From contig CANMLW010000012.1 in assembly GCA_947498705.1 (NCBI GenBank), forward strand, positions 93,679 through 157,678: 64,000 nucleotides of DNA. Reading direction: 5' to 3'. The notes under the pieces are model-generated. The model saw only the letters and a program-made list of their open reading frames with translations. It had not been told where the DNA came from and searched no databases. A program made the position numbers and the translations under genes. This document shows positions 17,143 through 26,982 of the stretch, in pieces (positions within the stretch are counted from its first letter, which is position 1; every line of letters begins with the position of its first letter). The stretch is from an uncultured Aquimarina sp. (lineage in GTDB: Bacteria; Bacteroidota; Bacteroidia; Flavobacteriales; Flavobacteriaceae).

Positions 17143-20100
17143 TTATTTTGCCATCATCACCTTTTTTATTTCTATATGCCCTCCATTTCGTTCAATTTTT
17201 AAAAGATAAAATCCTTGGGTCATATCAACTACATCAAAAAACAACTGGTGTGTTCCTTTGGCAAGAAATGTATGGGTTAACTTTTTAGACAATCTACCAT
17301 CGATAGAATACATGGTAATCTTAACCATCCCATTTGATTTTTGTGGTAATAATATCTCCATAGTATTGGTAATCGAATTAAGCCCCACCTTGGTACTTTC
17401 TAATCCCTCGAGCGCATCAATTTTTGCGGTAGCGCAAGGTGCTATAAACTCCCATGGGCCCCAGGGCCCACCTGTACCTGGTTCGTTATTTTGAGTCCAC
17501 CACTTGTTTTCGTATATGTTTTCTTTATGTAAAACCTTTACACCACCTGATGAAGGGTAAATAGTAGCAGCATCCCAAGCCAAAATACCATTACAATCTC
17601 CTACTACCACTGGTTTTTCTATAGAAATGCTAATTTCTGCACTGGCACTGGCATTCTTATCATCGGTAGCGGTTACTTTGATGATATAATTTCCATAATC
17701 AGAAGGTAACCAATTTATATTATTTCCTACTGCCAATGAAGTACCATTCACCTCGAATTGAATACTTGCAATGCTACCATCTGGATCAGAAGCATTGGCA
17801 GACAATGTTATTGCTGATAATGTTTCTTGCTCAAACTGTTGTCCATCTGTGGGTTGTGCAATGACAACAACTGGAGGTTGATTATCTGTTATTTGTTTGA
17901 TGCTGATGCTAATTTGATCTGTTGCAGTAGCTCCTTTATCATCGGTAACGGTTACTTTTATCGTCTGGTTTCCGAAAGATGTCGGTGTCCAATCAAGATT
18001 ATTTCCTTGAGTCAAAGCAATTCCATTTACCTCAAACTGAATACTTGCAATGGTACCATCTGAGTCTGCTGCATTTGCCGATAGCATAATGGCTACAAGA
18101 GTTTCCTGATTAAATACCTGCCCATTAGTTGGTGAGCCAATCGTTACCGTAGGAGGGATATTACCCGAACCATTACAGGGATACAATTTTTTCCAGGCAC
18201 TACTCACTCCTGGTTCTTGGTTTTGTGTCCAGTGCTTGTTCTCATAAATATGATTGTTATGAGCAACCAAGCTTCCTTCTACCCAAAAACTTGTGCTTGG
18301 ATATACCTTATTGGGATCCCAGGGATCAAAATCACTACAAACAGGAGCCCCAGTAGTAAAAGTAACTATAGATGAATAATTAGAGTAAACATCACCATAT
18401 ATGGCTCTCATTCTTACCTCATAAAGGGTTGCATCGGTAAGATACCTAAGCTTCCCAACATTATTTTCTCGAGGCAATAGTATTGTCCATGCTGATTCTT
18501 CAGACTTCCTATAGCTAATTTCATATCCAGATGCATTTTCTATAGTATTCCAATTTACTGTAGCGTTGTTTCTTCTTTTTTCGGAAATATGAATATTTGA
18601 AGGTATTTGTGGATTGTTAAGATCACTCCAAAATACTTTACGCTCAGAGTAGAGTGAGATTCCTGACGCATCCTTTGATTGCACCTGAAAAATATATTCT
18701 GTACCCTTGGTTAACCCTTTTACATTATAAACGTTTGTAGTAATATCTGAAACTGTTATCCAATTGGGGCTTCCCGCCTTCTTGTATCGTATTTGATAAC
18801 TATCTGCAGTCGTAATTTCATTCCATTTTACTTGAATACTGGTTTCAGTTCTGGTATCAAGGATAACATTTACCGGTATGTTTTCGAATTTGGCTGATAA
18901 GGATGCCCATGCATTTACCCTACCAGCACCCAACTTATCGACATAGCCAGGATTAAGATGATCTATGGGATCTGCACTACCCTGAAGTAATGCTTTGACC
19001 TGGTCTGCTGTTAGTTTACCATAACGATGTGATACCAATAACGCGGCTACCCCAGATACATGAGGTGCTGCCATCGATGTACCAGTAAGATATCCATAAG
19101 CATTGTTATGTATTGTACTTAATATTCTAGTTTCTTTGGGGTCTCCTAATTTTCCTGCACCCCCAGGAGCAAATAACTCTCCCCAGGTACCATAATTAGA
19201 AAAACTGGATTTTTCATCTTTATGATTTGTAGCTCCTACATGAAAAACAGCATCATAGGAGTCTGGATAAGAATCATTGTGCTCAAAACCATCATTTCCC
19301 ATAGCAAAAACTACCAATCCTCCTGTCATGGCTTGATCGGGTCCCCCGGCATTAGCAATAAAATAATCTATCCCGGCTTTTGTAGCGGTAATATCGGCTT
19401 GACCAGTACTGGGGCCTAACGCCCAACTATTTTGCGAAATAACGGCCCCTTGATCTGCTGCATACACATAAGATTCTTCGATTCCTCCTCTTGGGCTCAA
19501 TATCCCGCAAGTCATAATACGAACTCCATCACCATTACCAGTACCCCCGGCAACTCCTGCTACGCCTATGCCATTATTGGTTTCTGCAGCAACTACACCT
19601 GCAACATGGGTACCATGTTCTTTACCTACAATGTTTCCTGTATCTACAGAAAAATTATATCCATGAATATCATCTATATATCCATTGTTATCATCATCAA
19701 TCCCATTACCTGGTATTTCATTTTCATTTACCCACATATTCTTTTTTAAATCCGGGTGATCTACCTGTACTGGTTCATCCATAATAGCAACGATCACTCG
19801 AGGATCTCCTTTCTCGATCTCCCATGCTTTTTCTAATTGAATATCGCTACCAGGTGTGCCACCATTTTCTCCAATATTATTATAATGCCATTGTTTTGGA
19901 TATTCCGGATCATTTGGGCTATTGGTAAAATCAGAAGAACGTTCACTTTTGGGTAGCAATCTATTTTCTGAAATCGATATTGCTTTTGATCGATTTGTAT
20001 AACCATCGGCATACTCAATTTTATAGCGGGCATGGGCAACTTCTATAGGATACGATTTTTGATACAACTCGATCGCTTTATCGACGGTTATCGAAGCATC

Positions 20101-20448
20101 ATAGATAATCTCATACCATAGGTGTAATCCAAATTTACGGTGTTTTTCTTCGAACTTACCCGCGGGACGAAACACTCGTTTCATAGTACTTACTCTAAGT
20201 TTTTTATTGCATTTATCTACTGTAGTCATTCCGGTTTTATAGTAACCTTCTTGTTTAGAAAAATACATCCCTTCTTTTTTGAAACCGTTTTTATGGGCCT
20301 TGTCCAAAATAGAGGTTTGTGAAGACGCAAATTTTACAATAACGACCCCCTTACGCTGCCCCTTGGCATTTATTTGTTCTTGTGCTATTAATGTTCCTAA
20401 AGAAAAAAGCAATAAGATGATGAGTGAAATTTTAAGTTGGTTTTTCAT
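17143..20448 (-). CDS. Secreted S8 subtilisin-like protease with Fn3, Ig-like and chitin-binding-like modules and T9SS type A tail
   Basis: A 1101-residue exported protein. A signal peptide covers about residues 1-22, then a propeptide region to about 180. The S8 domain has an intact triad: Asp224 (VAIMDEPVQVDHPDL), His278 (HGTHVAGV) and Ser458 (GTSMAAPHVSG), plus the oxyanion Asn385. Two fibronectin type III domains follow (about 520-690), a CBM5/12-like module (about 700-755, with YENKHWTQNQEPG), two Ig-like domains sharing the motif IQFEVNG, a second CBM5/12-like module (about 960-1010, YENKWWTQNNEPG), and a T9SS type A sorting domain ending in KKVMMAK. It probably acts outside the cell on chitin-associated or other protein-rich particles; the substrate is inferred. 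It is monocistronic with a terminator downstream. Confidence 0.93.
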   Translation of the reverse strand: MKNQLKISLIILLLFSLGTLIAQEQINAKGQRKGVVIVKFASSQTSILDKAHKNGFKKEGMYFSKQEGYYKTGMTTVDKCNKKLRVSTMKRVFRPAGKFEEKHRKFGLHLWYEIIYDASITVDKAIELYQKSYPIEVAHARYKIEYADGYTNRSKAISISENRLLPKSERSSDFTNSPNDPEYPKQWHYNNIGENGGTPGSDIQLEKAWEIEKGDPRVIVAIMDEPVQVDHPDLKKNMWVNENEIPGNGIDDDNNGYIDDIHGYNFSVDTGNIVGKEHGTHVAGVVAAETNNGIGVAGVAGGTGNGDGVRIMTCGILSPRGGIEESYVYAADQGAVISQNSWALGPSTGQADITATKAGIDYFIANAGGPDQAMTGGLVVFAMGNDGFEHNDSYPDSYDAVFHVGATNHKDEKSSFSNYGTWGELFAPGGAGKLGDPKETRILSTIHNNAYGYLTGTSMAAPHVSGVAALLVSHRYGKLTADQVKALLQGSADPIDHLNPGYVDKLGAGRVNAWASLSAKFENIPVNVILDTRTETSIQVKWNEITTADSYQIRYKKAGSPNWITVSDITTNVYNVKGLTKGTEYIFQVQSKDASGISLYSERKVFWSDLNNPQIPSNIHISEKRRNNATVNWNTIENASGYEISYRKSEESAWTILLPRENNVGKLRYLTDATLYEVRMRAIYGDVYSNYSSIVTFTTGAPVCSDFDPWDPNKVYPSTSFWVEGSLVAHNNHIYENKHWTQNQEPGVSSAWKKLYPCNGSGNIPPTVTIGSPTNGQVFNQETLVAIMLSANAADSDGTIASIQFEVNGIALTQGNNLDWTPTSFGNQTIKVTVTDDKGATATDQISISIKQITDNQPPVVVIAQPTDGQQFEQETLSAITLSANASDPDGSIASIQFEVNGTSLAVGNNINWLPSDYGNYIIKVTATDDKNASASAEISISIEKPVVVGDCNGILAWDAATIYPSSGGVKVLHKENIYENKWWTQNNEPGTGGPWGPWEFIAPCATAKIDALEGLESTKVGLNSITNTMEILLPQKSNGMVKITMYSIDGRLSKKLTHTFLAKGTHQLFFDVVDMTQGFYLLKIERNGGHIEIKKVMMAK

Positions 20449-20924
20449 GCATTGTTGGTTTTTGTCGACAAATCGACGGTTAGGTTTTAAAAATTCTACA
20501 AGTTTATATTGGTAGTATTAGTTATCCAGGTTGGGGGGACTACCTGACTGTAATTCATAAAAATAAACTTTTAACTTATTTAATATTTTTTGCCCTACCG
20601 GTTTTTAGAACAAAATCGTTTTTTTGCAGGCTTTTATTAAAAATTTCCATTCATCGGAAGAATCTGTTTAATTCATCCATAGAAATATTGCATTAAGCTA
20701 ATTTCTATCACATTATACTCTTAATTGCTCTACTTTTATATCAAAGTTTTTGTAACATAGTTTTGTAGGGTGTATGATAGATTTGTCATACACCCTTTGG
20801 GTATTTCAGAAAGTAGATTAGGTTTTAGTTACGTTACAAGCTACTTAGAAGTGGTTCATGAATATTTTCTATTTTATTTCACTTATGTGTAAACCTAAAA
20901 CAGGGTAAGATAATTGATGATGTT
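20449..20924. other. 476-bp intergenic region with one inverted repeat
   Basis: No coding frame is convincing. It must contain the promoter of the protease gene (start 20448), but I find no exact TAnnTTTG box near it. The only clear structure is the hairpin at 20768-20795, described separately. Confidence 0.6.
20768..20795. repeat. 10-bp-stem inverted repeat, possible terminator
   Basis: GGGTGTATGA and TCATACACCC form a perfect 10-bp stem with an 8-nt loop, 130 bp after the stop of the gene at 20925. No T run follows on either strand, so an intrinsic terminator is possible but atypical. Confidence 0.5.
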
Positions 20925-22508
20925 CTAATTTTTAAGTGGGGTATTTAACCAATACTTAGAAAGGTCCTTAAAAGGGGCAATGGGTTGGCCTTTAAAAATA
21001 GGATTGTATTTGTTCATAAACAGAGTGTCCAAAGGCTTTCTTGATATTGCTTTAAGTTCTTGAACAAAAAACTCTCTAAATTGATAATAATCTTCAACCT
21101 CTTCTTTATCAATTATGTTTCCATCGATATCTCTTATATTCTTTACTTTTAGACTTATATCATTGATAATCCCCTGATCTGACAATGCGTTTTTAGAATC
21201 TAAAGTCAATTTTTTATTAACATACAATACAGCTTTCTTTTCCTTAACTTCAATTCTATCTATTTTTAATTTTGTGTTTTTATACTTTAATTTATAATTG
21301 GCCTTTTTTAGAGCATCTTCTATGATAAAATTGTTGTTAAACATAAGTTCAAAACGCTCAAAAGTAATATTGTTTACGTTTTTCACAAATTTGATTTTGG
21401 CATCTGCCAGAGAAAATTTTGAAGGACGTCTAACGTTAAACGAATTACTTAAAGAAATATAATTGGGATACATTTTTCCTTTAATAAATTGATATTCTAA
21501 CAAAATGTCATACAATAATCTACCAATTTTTTTTCCATCCATTACGGATTTTTCACTTAACTCTTTTACTCTTATTTTATCATAAACTTGATATTGTAAT
21601 TTATAAATCCTAAAGTTATCTTTGCTAACAAGTATTTTACCAATCACCCTAAAACCTTGAATTGTTTTATAAATTCCTATAGTGTAGAGAGGGGTATTAT
21701 CAATATAAGTATCTGATAGCAAACTTAATTCATGATTTTTGACAAAATCTACATTAAACTGATTTACAAAATCATAACTATTTACTATATAATTTCGAAT
21801 AGCGTCATGTACCCTAAGAATAGTATACTCATTACCTCCTCTTGCAGTTAGGGTAGCACCTGAAATTACTTTTCTTTTTTTATCATAGGGCTTAGCGGCG
21901 ATCGTATCTACAGTAAAATCTGTATTTTTTTTATACTTATATATTCTTGTTTGTGTTCCTTGCATGTCCAAAGTACCGAATCCAGGATCAAAAACTTCTA
22001 ACAATGCTTCATTTAGGTTTAGATACTTTTCTTCTTTCTTTTGATAATCTCTATAATAACCAACATAAGAAAATGGTCTGAAAGGGTAATTTTCTGGAAT
22101 TTTTTCTATCGCTGATCTAATAATTTCTGCTGCACTTTTTCGTTCCCTTTTTTTCTTTGTAACGATCAATACCTGATCCAATTCTTCGGTTTTTTCTTCT
22201 AAAGCAATTTGGTTAATTAAATTTTTATTTAATTCTGATACCAATACCACTTTTGTCATAAAACCTATGGATGATATTTCCAGTTTCGTGTCTGAATTTT
22301 GAAGCTCTTGTGGTATTTTAAAGCTTCCATCATCATTTGAAATTAAACCTATATTCGTATCCTTGATACGAATAGTTGCGAAAGGAATTGCTTTATTATC
22401 GTTAGAGCTAACTACTTTACCTTGTATAAATTCATTTTCCTGGCCTACAATTATATTAACTTGAATAATAAAAGTTAGAAATAAAAATACTTTTAGAAAT
22501 AGTTTCAT
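20925..22508 (-). CDS. Secreted or periplasmic protein with carboxypeptidase-like regulatory domain
   Basis: A 527-residue protein with a signal peptide (about residues 1-22, cut near VGQEN). Residues 25-105 form a CarboxypepD_reg-like beta-sandwich: IQGKVVSSNDNKAIPFATIRI, NDDGSFKIP and the SSIGFMTKV strand, the domain usually found at the start of TonB-linked outer-membrane proteins and DUF5686-type proteins. The rest has no membrane barrel signature I can name: alternating charged strands such as GYYRDYQKKEEKYLNLNEALLEVFDP, which are seen in Bacteroidetes envelope proteins of unknown function. Single gene between two terminator-like structures. Function unknown; a periplasmic or outer-membrane-associated role is inferred from the signal peptide. 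Confidence 0.75.
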   Translation of the reverse strand: MKLFLKVFLFLTFIIQVNIIVGQENEFIQGKVVSSNDNKAIPFATIRIKDTNIGLISNDDGSFKIPQELQNSDTKLEISSIGFMTKVVLVSELNKNLINQIALEEKTEELDQVLIVTKKKRERKSAAEIIRSAIEKIPENYPFRPFSYVGYYRDYQKKEEKYLNLNEALLEVFDPGFGTLDMQGTQTRIYKYKKNTDFTVDTIAAKPYDKKRKVISGATLTARGGNEYTILRVHDAIRNYIVNSYDFVNQFNVDFVKNHELSLLSDTYIDNTPLYTIGIYKTIQGFRVIGKILVSKDNFRIYKLQYQVYDKIRVKELSEKSVMDGKKIGRLLYDILLEYQFIKGKMYPNYISLSNSFNVRRPSKFSLADAKIKFVKNVNNITFERFELMFNNNFIIEDALKKANYKLKYKNTKLKIDRIEVKEKKAVLYVNKKLTLDSKNALSDQGIINDISLKVKNIRDIDGNIIDKEEVEDYYQFREFFVQELKAISRKPLDTLFMNKYNPIFKGQPIAPFKDLSKYWLNTPLKN

Positions 22509-22621
22509 TTTAAGTAGTAATTTTTATACCGATGTTGCTTTGGTAAGTTATAAAAAAAATAAACTCTGGTTTAAATGTTCTTCATGTTACAACAATACTA
22601 TCTTTATTTTAAAACTAATCT

Positions 22622-22654
22622 AACAAAAACCCCAAAGGTTTAAAACCTTTGGGG
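22622..22654 (-). terminator. Terminator of the DUF4837 lipoprotein gene
   Basis: CCCCAAAGG at 22630-22638 pairs with CCTTTGGGG at 22646-22654 around an A/T loop that extends the stem, followed on the minus strand by TTTTTGTTA. The same stem sequence recurs at 36009-36050. Confidence 0.85.
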
Positions 22655-22693
22655 CTATATGCTTGTTTGATCTTTACTTAGAAATAAGTAATG

Positions 22694-23692
22694 CTAATTT
22701 TTATCAAACTTTATACTTTTAATAATCGCTTCTAGTTCGAACATATTATCCCTCTTATTTGCCGAAGGGGCAAATACAAAACCTTCTAAGACCAATAAAC
22801 GGTTGTTGTCTACATCTTCTATAGCATAGTTTACAAAAGGCCCGGCCATAAAGCGATCTTTGATCTCCCAGGTACCTTTGGTCTCGAACGTAAACTTATT
22901 GTCCAGTTTGGTTTCATAGAGATAAGGTGCGTACGCTTCTTCTGTAATAAATTTGCCTACTGCAGAGGTTGGTATTTTTACCTTACCTATAGAATCTCTC
23001 ATTTTTACAATGCTAGAAATGGTATTCGAATCTTTGGAGATAGTACCAAGAGGTAACTCATAAATCATAAGGTTCATACTACCGTTTTGAATGTCTTTAC
23101 GAATCCAAAAAAAGGCATCTTCTTCTTTAGCTATGCGATAGGCTGTAGGAATAGTTACTTTTATTCCTAGTTTTTTCTGAAGTTGTGGTATTTTTTCTAA
23201 AGACTTTTTTATTCGTGTCTGTTTCTCTTTAGTTTCTATGGATTTAAAGTACGAAACGATTGTTTCATTATGTTTTTTAAGTAGTGCTACAATTTCTTCA
23301 TCATTAGCCCCGGTAATAACTGCTCCGACCTGGGGAGTTGCAAACTTATTTGTAAGTTTACTATAACCACTTTTTGCTGTTTTATCTTTTTTGATCCAAA
23401 GAAAAGTACGGTTTTTTCTGGCCATACCATAAAAAGCAGCTTCTGGCATTTGCCTCATAGAGAACAGCGGTTCTTCTTGTGGTAATCCTGGTACTTCTGC
23501 TCCAAAATATTCTCTAACAACATCGCCCACATTGCTTTTCCAGAGATTGTTTTCTACCACTACAGAAAGTTCATTTATTTTGCCCACAGAATGCGCCATT
23601 GCACCTTGTGGTTTTTTGTTTTTTTCTTTTTTAGCTTCTGTACAGCTAATCATGCAAAGCAGACAGCTTATGACGAGTATTAATTTTTTCAT
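22694..23692 (-). CDS. DUF4837 family lipoprotein
   Basis: A 332-residue lipoprotein: the N terminus MKKLILVISCLLCMISCTEAKK ends in a lipobox cysteine near residue 17. The body, including SVVVENNLWKSNVGDVVREYFG, EPLFSMRQMPEAAFYGMARKNRT and a C-terminal GPFVNYAIEDVDNNRLLVLEGFVFAPS, matches the DUF4837 family, which is confined to Bacteroidetes and has no assigned function. It lies 111 bp downstream of the lytic transglycosylase gene on the same strand, and may be read through from it. Location is the periplasmic face of the inner or outer membrane. Confidence 0.88.
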   Translation of the reverse strand: MKKLILVISCLLCMISCTEAKKEKNKKPQGAMAHSVGKINELSVVVENNLWKSNVGDVVREYFGAEVPGLPQEEPLFSMRQMPEAAFYGMARKNRTFLWIKKDKTAKSGYSKLTNKFATPQVGAVITGANDEEIVALLKKHNETIVSYFKSIETKEKQTRIKKSLEKIPQLQKKLGIKVTIPTAYRIAKEEDAFFWIRKDIQNGSMNLMIYELPLGTISKDSNTISSIVKMRDSIGKVKIPTSAVGKFITEEAYAPYLYETKLDNKFTFETKGTWEIKDRFMAGPFVNYAIEDVDNNRLLVLEGFVFAPSANKRDNMFELEAIIKSIKFDKN

Positions 23693-23803
23693 CTGTTCTT
23701 TTTTAATGTCTTTTTAATTGTCAGATGGAATTTGCTTATACACTATTAATTATCAATAACTTAAAGTGTTGTAGCCCATTACATACAATGATATTATTTT
23801 GCG

Positions 23804-25426
23804 TTATGATTTTGAAAGTTTTAATTTCATACCTGGTTTTATACCGGTACCGCTAATATCATTCCAATTTTTAAGATTCTCGACAGATATCCCGTTAAAT
23901 TTTTTAGAAATACTCCATAAGGTATCACCAGATTTTACTGTATACACTTCTGAAGGCTTAGTTGTTTTCAAAGTTTTGTTAACGACTTTTGCAGTTGTTT
24001 TGCGTGCAGGATTGGTAATTGCTCTTCGAGAATGAATCGTTAATCTTTGCCCAACCCTTAGGTTATTACTTCGCAATCTATTCCATTTTTTGATTTGACT
24101 CACTCTTACACCATATCTTCTGGCTATTTTACCTAAATAATCTCCTTTACGTACTCTATATCTAATTCTATCGTTTGCCTCGTAGAATTTTGGTAATGGT
24201 TTTTCTCGTTTATCCAATTCTGCTTTGGCTAATTCATAGATCTTATCTTCATTAGCTACAAAAGGACCTATTTTATCCAGTGGCAATCTTAGTACGTAAT
24301 CTTCATCTTTAACAAATGGTATTATATCTAATTTATAAGAAGGGTTTAAGAACTGTAGTTCTTTGATATCCATATTCATATATTTAGACACCTGATCTAA
24401 TGCGATCATTTGTTTTACTCGTACGGTATCGGTTTCAAAATATACAAATTCTGGTTTTCTTGGTGCAAACCCATGCTTATCTGCATATTCAAAAATATAC
24501 ATAGTTGCCAAAAATGCTGGAACATATCCTGCCGTTTCTCTAGGTAGGTTATGTCTTATATTCCAATAATTCGTTTTTCCTCCACTGCGTCTAATAGCTT
24601 TGTTCACATTTCCTGGTCCTGAGTTATAGGAAGCTAATGCTAGATCCCAGTCTCCAAACATCTTATGTAATTTTCCTAAGTAGGTACATGCTGCCTTGGT
24701 AGCCATAATAGGATCCATACGCTCATCTACATATGAACTTACTTCTAATCCAAACATTTTTCCTGTTCCAAACATAAACTGCCATAATCCTGTGGCCCCT
24801 ACTCTCGACTTTGCTCTTGGTTTTAATGCAGACTCTACAATAGCCAAGTATTTCATCTCTAAAGGAATGTTATGATTGTCTAATTCTTGTTCGAACATTG
24901 GGAAATAGAACTCGCTTAGCGCCATTAAACGATTTAATTGTTCATGACGGTTTTTTAGATATCTTTTTATGACACTCTCTAGCGATGGGTTGTATTCTAC
25001 ATTAAAAGGTGTACGTGCATTTAATGCAGCCAATCGTGCTTTTAAAGTATCTGTTGGTAAGTCTACATATTCTACCGGCTCATAGGTAAGATTGGTAACC
25101 GATTTATAAATAGTGTCATAAAGGTCAGAGTTATACAACTCTTGTTTCCATAACGCATCTAATTGGGCTATTTTTGGATGGTCTTTTGCTACATAAACCA
25201 ATGTATCTTTTACCTTGGTATTGGTAAGCGTAGTGGTTTGTAGTTCTGTGCCTGTACTTATAATTTTGGTCGTATCTGCTACCTGAACCAATTCTTTTTG
25301 AATACCTGGTGCATCGCTTTCTAGAGTTTTCTTAGTATTTGATTGTTTTTGAGTATCAGTTTCTTGTGCGCTTAGAGTAACTGAAACCAATAAAATTAAA
25401 AGAAAAAATGTGCGATAGGTATTCAT
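23804..25426 (-). CDS. LysM lytic murein transglycosylase (MltD-like)
   Basis: A 540-residue exported protein (signal peptide about 1-20, cut after TLSA). An SLT/GH23 catalytic domain spans roughly residues 170-330; the catalytic Glu198 is in AIVESALKPRAKSRVGATG, followed by LWQFMFGTG, LALASYNSGPGNV and AGYVPAFLA, all hallmarks of the MltD subfamily. Two LysM peptidoglycan-binding repeats close the protein (about 420-470 with RVRKGDYLGKIARRYGV, and 492-540 with YTVKSGDTLWSISKKF). It cleaves glycan strands to give 1,6-anhydro-muramyl ends during wall turnover. It lies 195 bp downstream of pgk, from which it is separated by a terminator. Confidence 0.95.
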   Translation of the reverse strand: MNTYRTFFLLILLVSVTLSAQETDTQKQSNTKKTLESDAPGIQKELVQVADTTKIISTGTELQTTTLTNTKVKDTLVYVAKDHPKIAQLDALWKQELYNSDLYDTIYKSVTNLTYEPVEYVDLPTDTLKARLAALNARTPFNVEYNPSLESVIKRYLKNRHEQLNRLMALSEFYFPMFEQELDNHNIPLEMKYLAIVESALKPRAKSRVGATGLWQFMFGTGKMFGLEVSSYVDERMDPIMATKAACTYLGKLHKMFGDWDLALASYNSGPGNVNKAIRRSGGKTNYWNIRHNLPRETAGYVPAFLATMYIFEYADKHGFAPRKPEFVYFETDTVRVKQMIALDQVSKYMNMDIKELQFLNPSYKLDIIPFVKDEDYVLRLPLDKIGPFVANEDKIYELAKAELDKREKPLPKFYEANDRIRYRVRKGDYLGKIARRYGVRVSQIKKWNRLRSNNLRVGQRLTIHSRRAITNPARKTTAKVVNKTLKTTKPSEVYTVKSGDTLWSISKKFNGISVENLKNWNDISGTGIKPGMKLKLSKS

Positions 25427-25556
25427 CTTATAAATATGTTTACTTTTTAATAACTAAATTAATTCTTTGATATTGTTTTTAACATGTTATCAACAATACA
25501 GCAGCGAAAATCGTGTTTTTTTTTCTAATATCCAAATAATCAATGCGTTAAAAACG

Positions 25557-25585
25557 CAAAAAAACCAGTTAAAATGACTGGTTTT
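25557..25585 (-). terminator. Terminator of pgk
   Basis: AAAACCAGT (25561-25569) and ACTGGTTTT (25577-25585) form a 9-bp stem followed on the minus strand by a run of T (25557-25564). A second short hairpin, GCGTT/AACGC at 25545-25557, lies immediately beyond. Confidence 0.85.
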
Positions 25586-25621
25586 ATATTTTTTTCCTAC
25601 AAAAAATAAAATTCCTACAAA

Positions 25622-26824
25622 TTATTGTGCAATTTTTTGGTCTTCAATCGCAGCTATTCCAGGTAATGTTTTACCTTCTAAACTTTCTAGCATTGCCCCA
25701 CCTCCTGTAGATACATAACTCACTTTATCGCCAAAACCAAATTGTTTTACTGCTGCTACAGAGTCTCCTCCTCCTACAAGTGAAAAAGCACCTTCTTTTG
25801 TTGCTTCTTCAATAGCATGTCCCAGACCGATCGTTCCTTTGGCAAAGTTTTCTAATTCGAAAACCCCTAAAGGTCCATTCCATAAAATGGTTTTTGATTG
25901 TAGCACAACTTCAGAAAAATTCTTTATGGTTCCGGGTCCAACATCTAGGCCCTGCCATCCGTCGGGTATTGCATTTACAGATACCACCTGGGTATTGGCG
26001 TTATTATCAAAAGCATCTGCCGCCAACACATCCACCGGCAAATGTACTTGCACTCCTTTTTCTGTTGCTTTTTTAAGAATTTCTAAAGCTAATTCTTGCT
26101 TATCATCCTCGCAGATAGAGTTTCCTATGTTTCCGCCTTGTGCTTTGATAAAAGTAAATGTCATTCCGCCACCAATAATTAGGTGATCTATAGCATCTAA
26201 TATGTTTTCTATAATCGTTATTTTTGAAGAGACTTTTGATCCACCCAAAATAGCGGTTACTGGTTTTTCTCCACTCTTTAGTACTTTATCGATACTCTCG
26301 ATTTCTTTTGCCAACAGATTTCCGAAGCATTTATTTTCTGCAAAAAACTGTGCAACTATAGTTGTTGAGGCATGTGCTCTATGCGCTGTACCAAAAGCAT
26401 CATTAATGTAGACATCTCCTAATTTTGATAATTGTTCTGCAAAAATCGCATCACCACTAGTTTCTTCTGGGTGAAATCTTAGGTTTTCTAGTAACAATAC
26501 TTCTCCCGGATTTAAAGCCGCTACTGTATCTTCTGCTTCCTGCCCTACACAATTTGCTACATGCTTTACCTGTACACCTAGAACATCAGAAACTTTATCG
26601 ATAATATGTCGTAAAGAGAATTCGTCCTGAACCCCTTTGGGTCTCCCTAAGTGAGACATAAGTACAGCGCTTCCACCATCTTCTAATACTTTTATGATAG
26701 TAGGTTTTGCTGCTTGTATTCTGGTATCGTCTGTTACTTCAAATTTTTCATTTAAGGGAACATTAAAATCTACTCGAATTAATGCTTTTTTATCTTCAAA
26801 ATTAAAATCGTTAAGTGTCTTCAT
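25622..26824 (-). CDS. pgk: Phosphoglycerate kinase
   Basis: A 400-residue glycolytic enzyme transferring phosphate from 1,3-bisphosphoglycerate to ADP. Motifs: [14 protein letters not shown] at the N terminus, SHLGRPKG (3-PG binding), [27 protein letters not shown] and the C-terminal nucleotide site [13 protein letters not shown] with STGGGAMLE. Full length for the family and no defects. Cytoplasmic. ATG at 26824. It appears to be transcribed singly, with a terminator downstream and 158 bp of non-coding DNA upstream. Confidence 0.98.
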   Translation of the reverse strand: MKTLNDFNFEDKKALIRVDFNVPLNEKFEVTDDTRIQAAKPTIIKVLEDGGSAVLMSHLGRPKGVQDEFSLRHIIDKVSDVLGVQVKHVANCVGQEAEDTVAALNPGEVLLLENLRFHPEETSGDAIFAEQLSKLGDVYINDAFGTAHRAHASTTIVAQFFAENKCFGNLLAKEIESIDKVLKSGEKPVTAILGGSKVSSKITIIENILDAIDHLIIGGGMTFTFIKAQGGNIGNSICEDDKQELALEILKKATEKGVQVHLPVDVLAADAFDNNANTQVVSVNAIPDGWQGLDVGPGTIKNFSEVVLQSKTILWNGPLGVFELENFAKGTIGLGHAIEEATKEGAFSLVGGGDSVAAVKQFGFGDKVSYVSTGGGAMLESLEGKTLPGIAAIEDQKIAQ

Positions 26825-26982
26825 GTTGCAATATTGATTTTCGTTACGAAAATAATTCTATTTCCTCAAAAACATTGTATTCTAAGGGAAAAATTAGTCC
26901 AATTATTTCTATAATTTTTAGTTTTATCAAATTCATAGAAAAAAGGATCTCTGGTTATTTATACTACAATTCGATTTAATCT

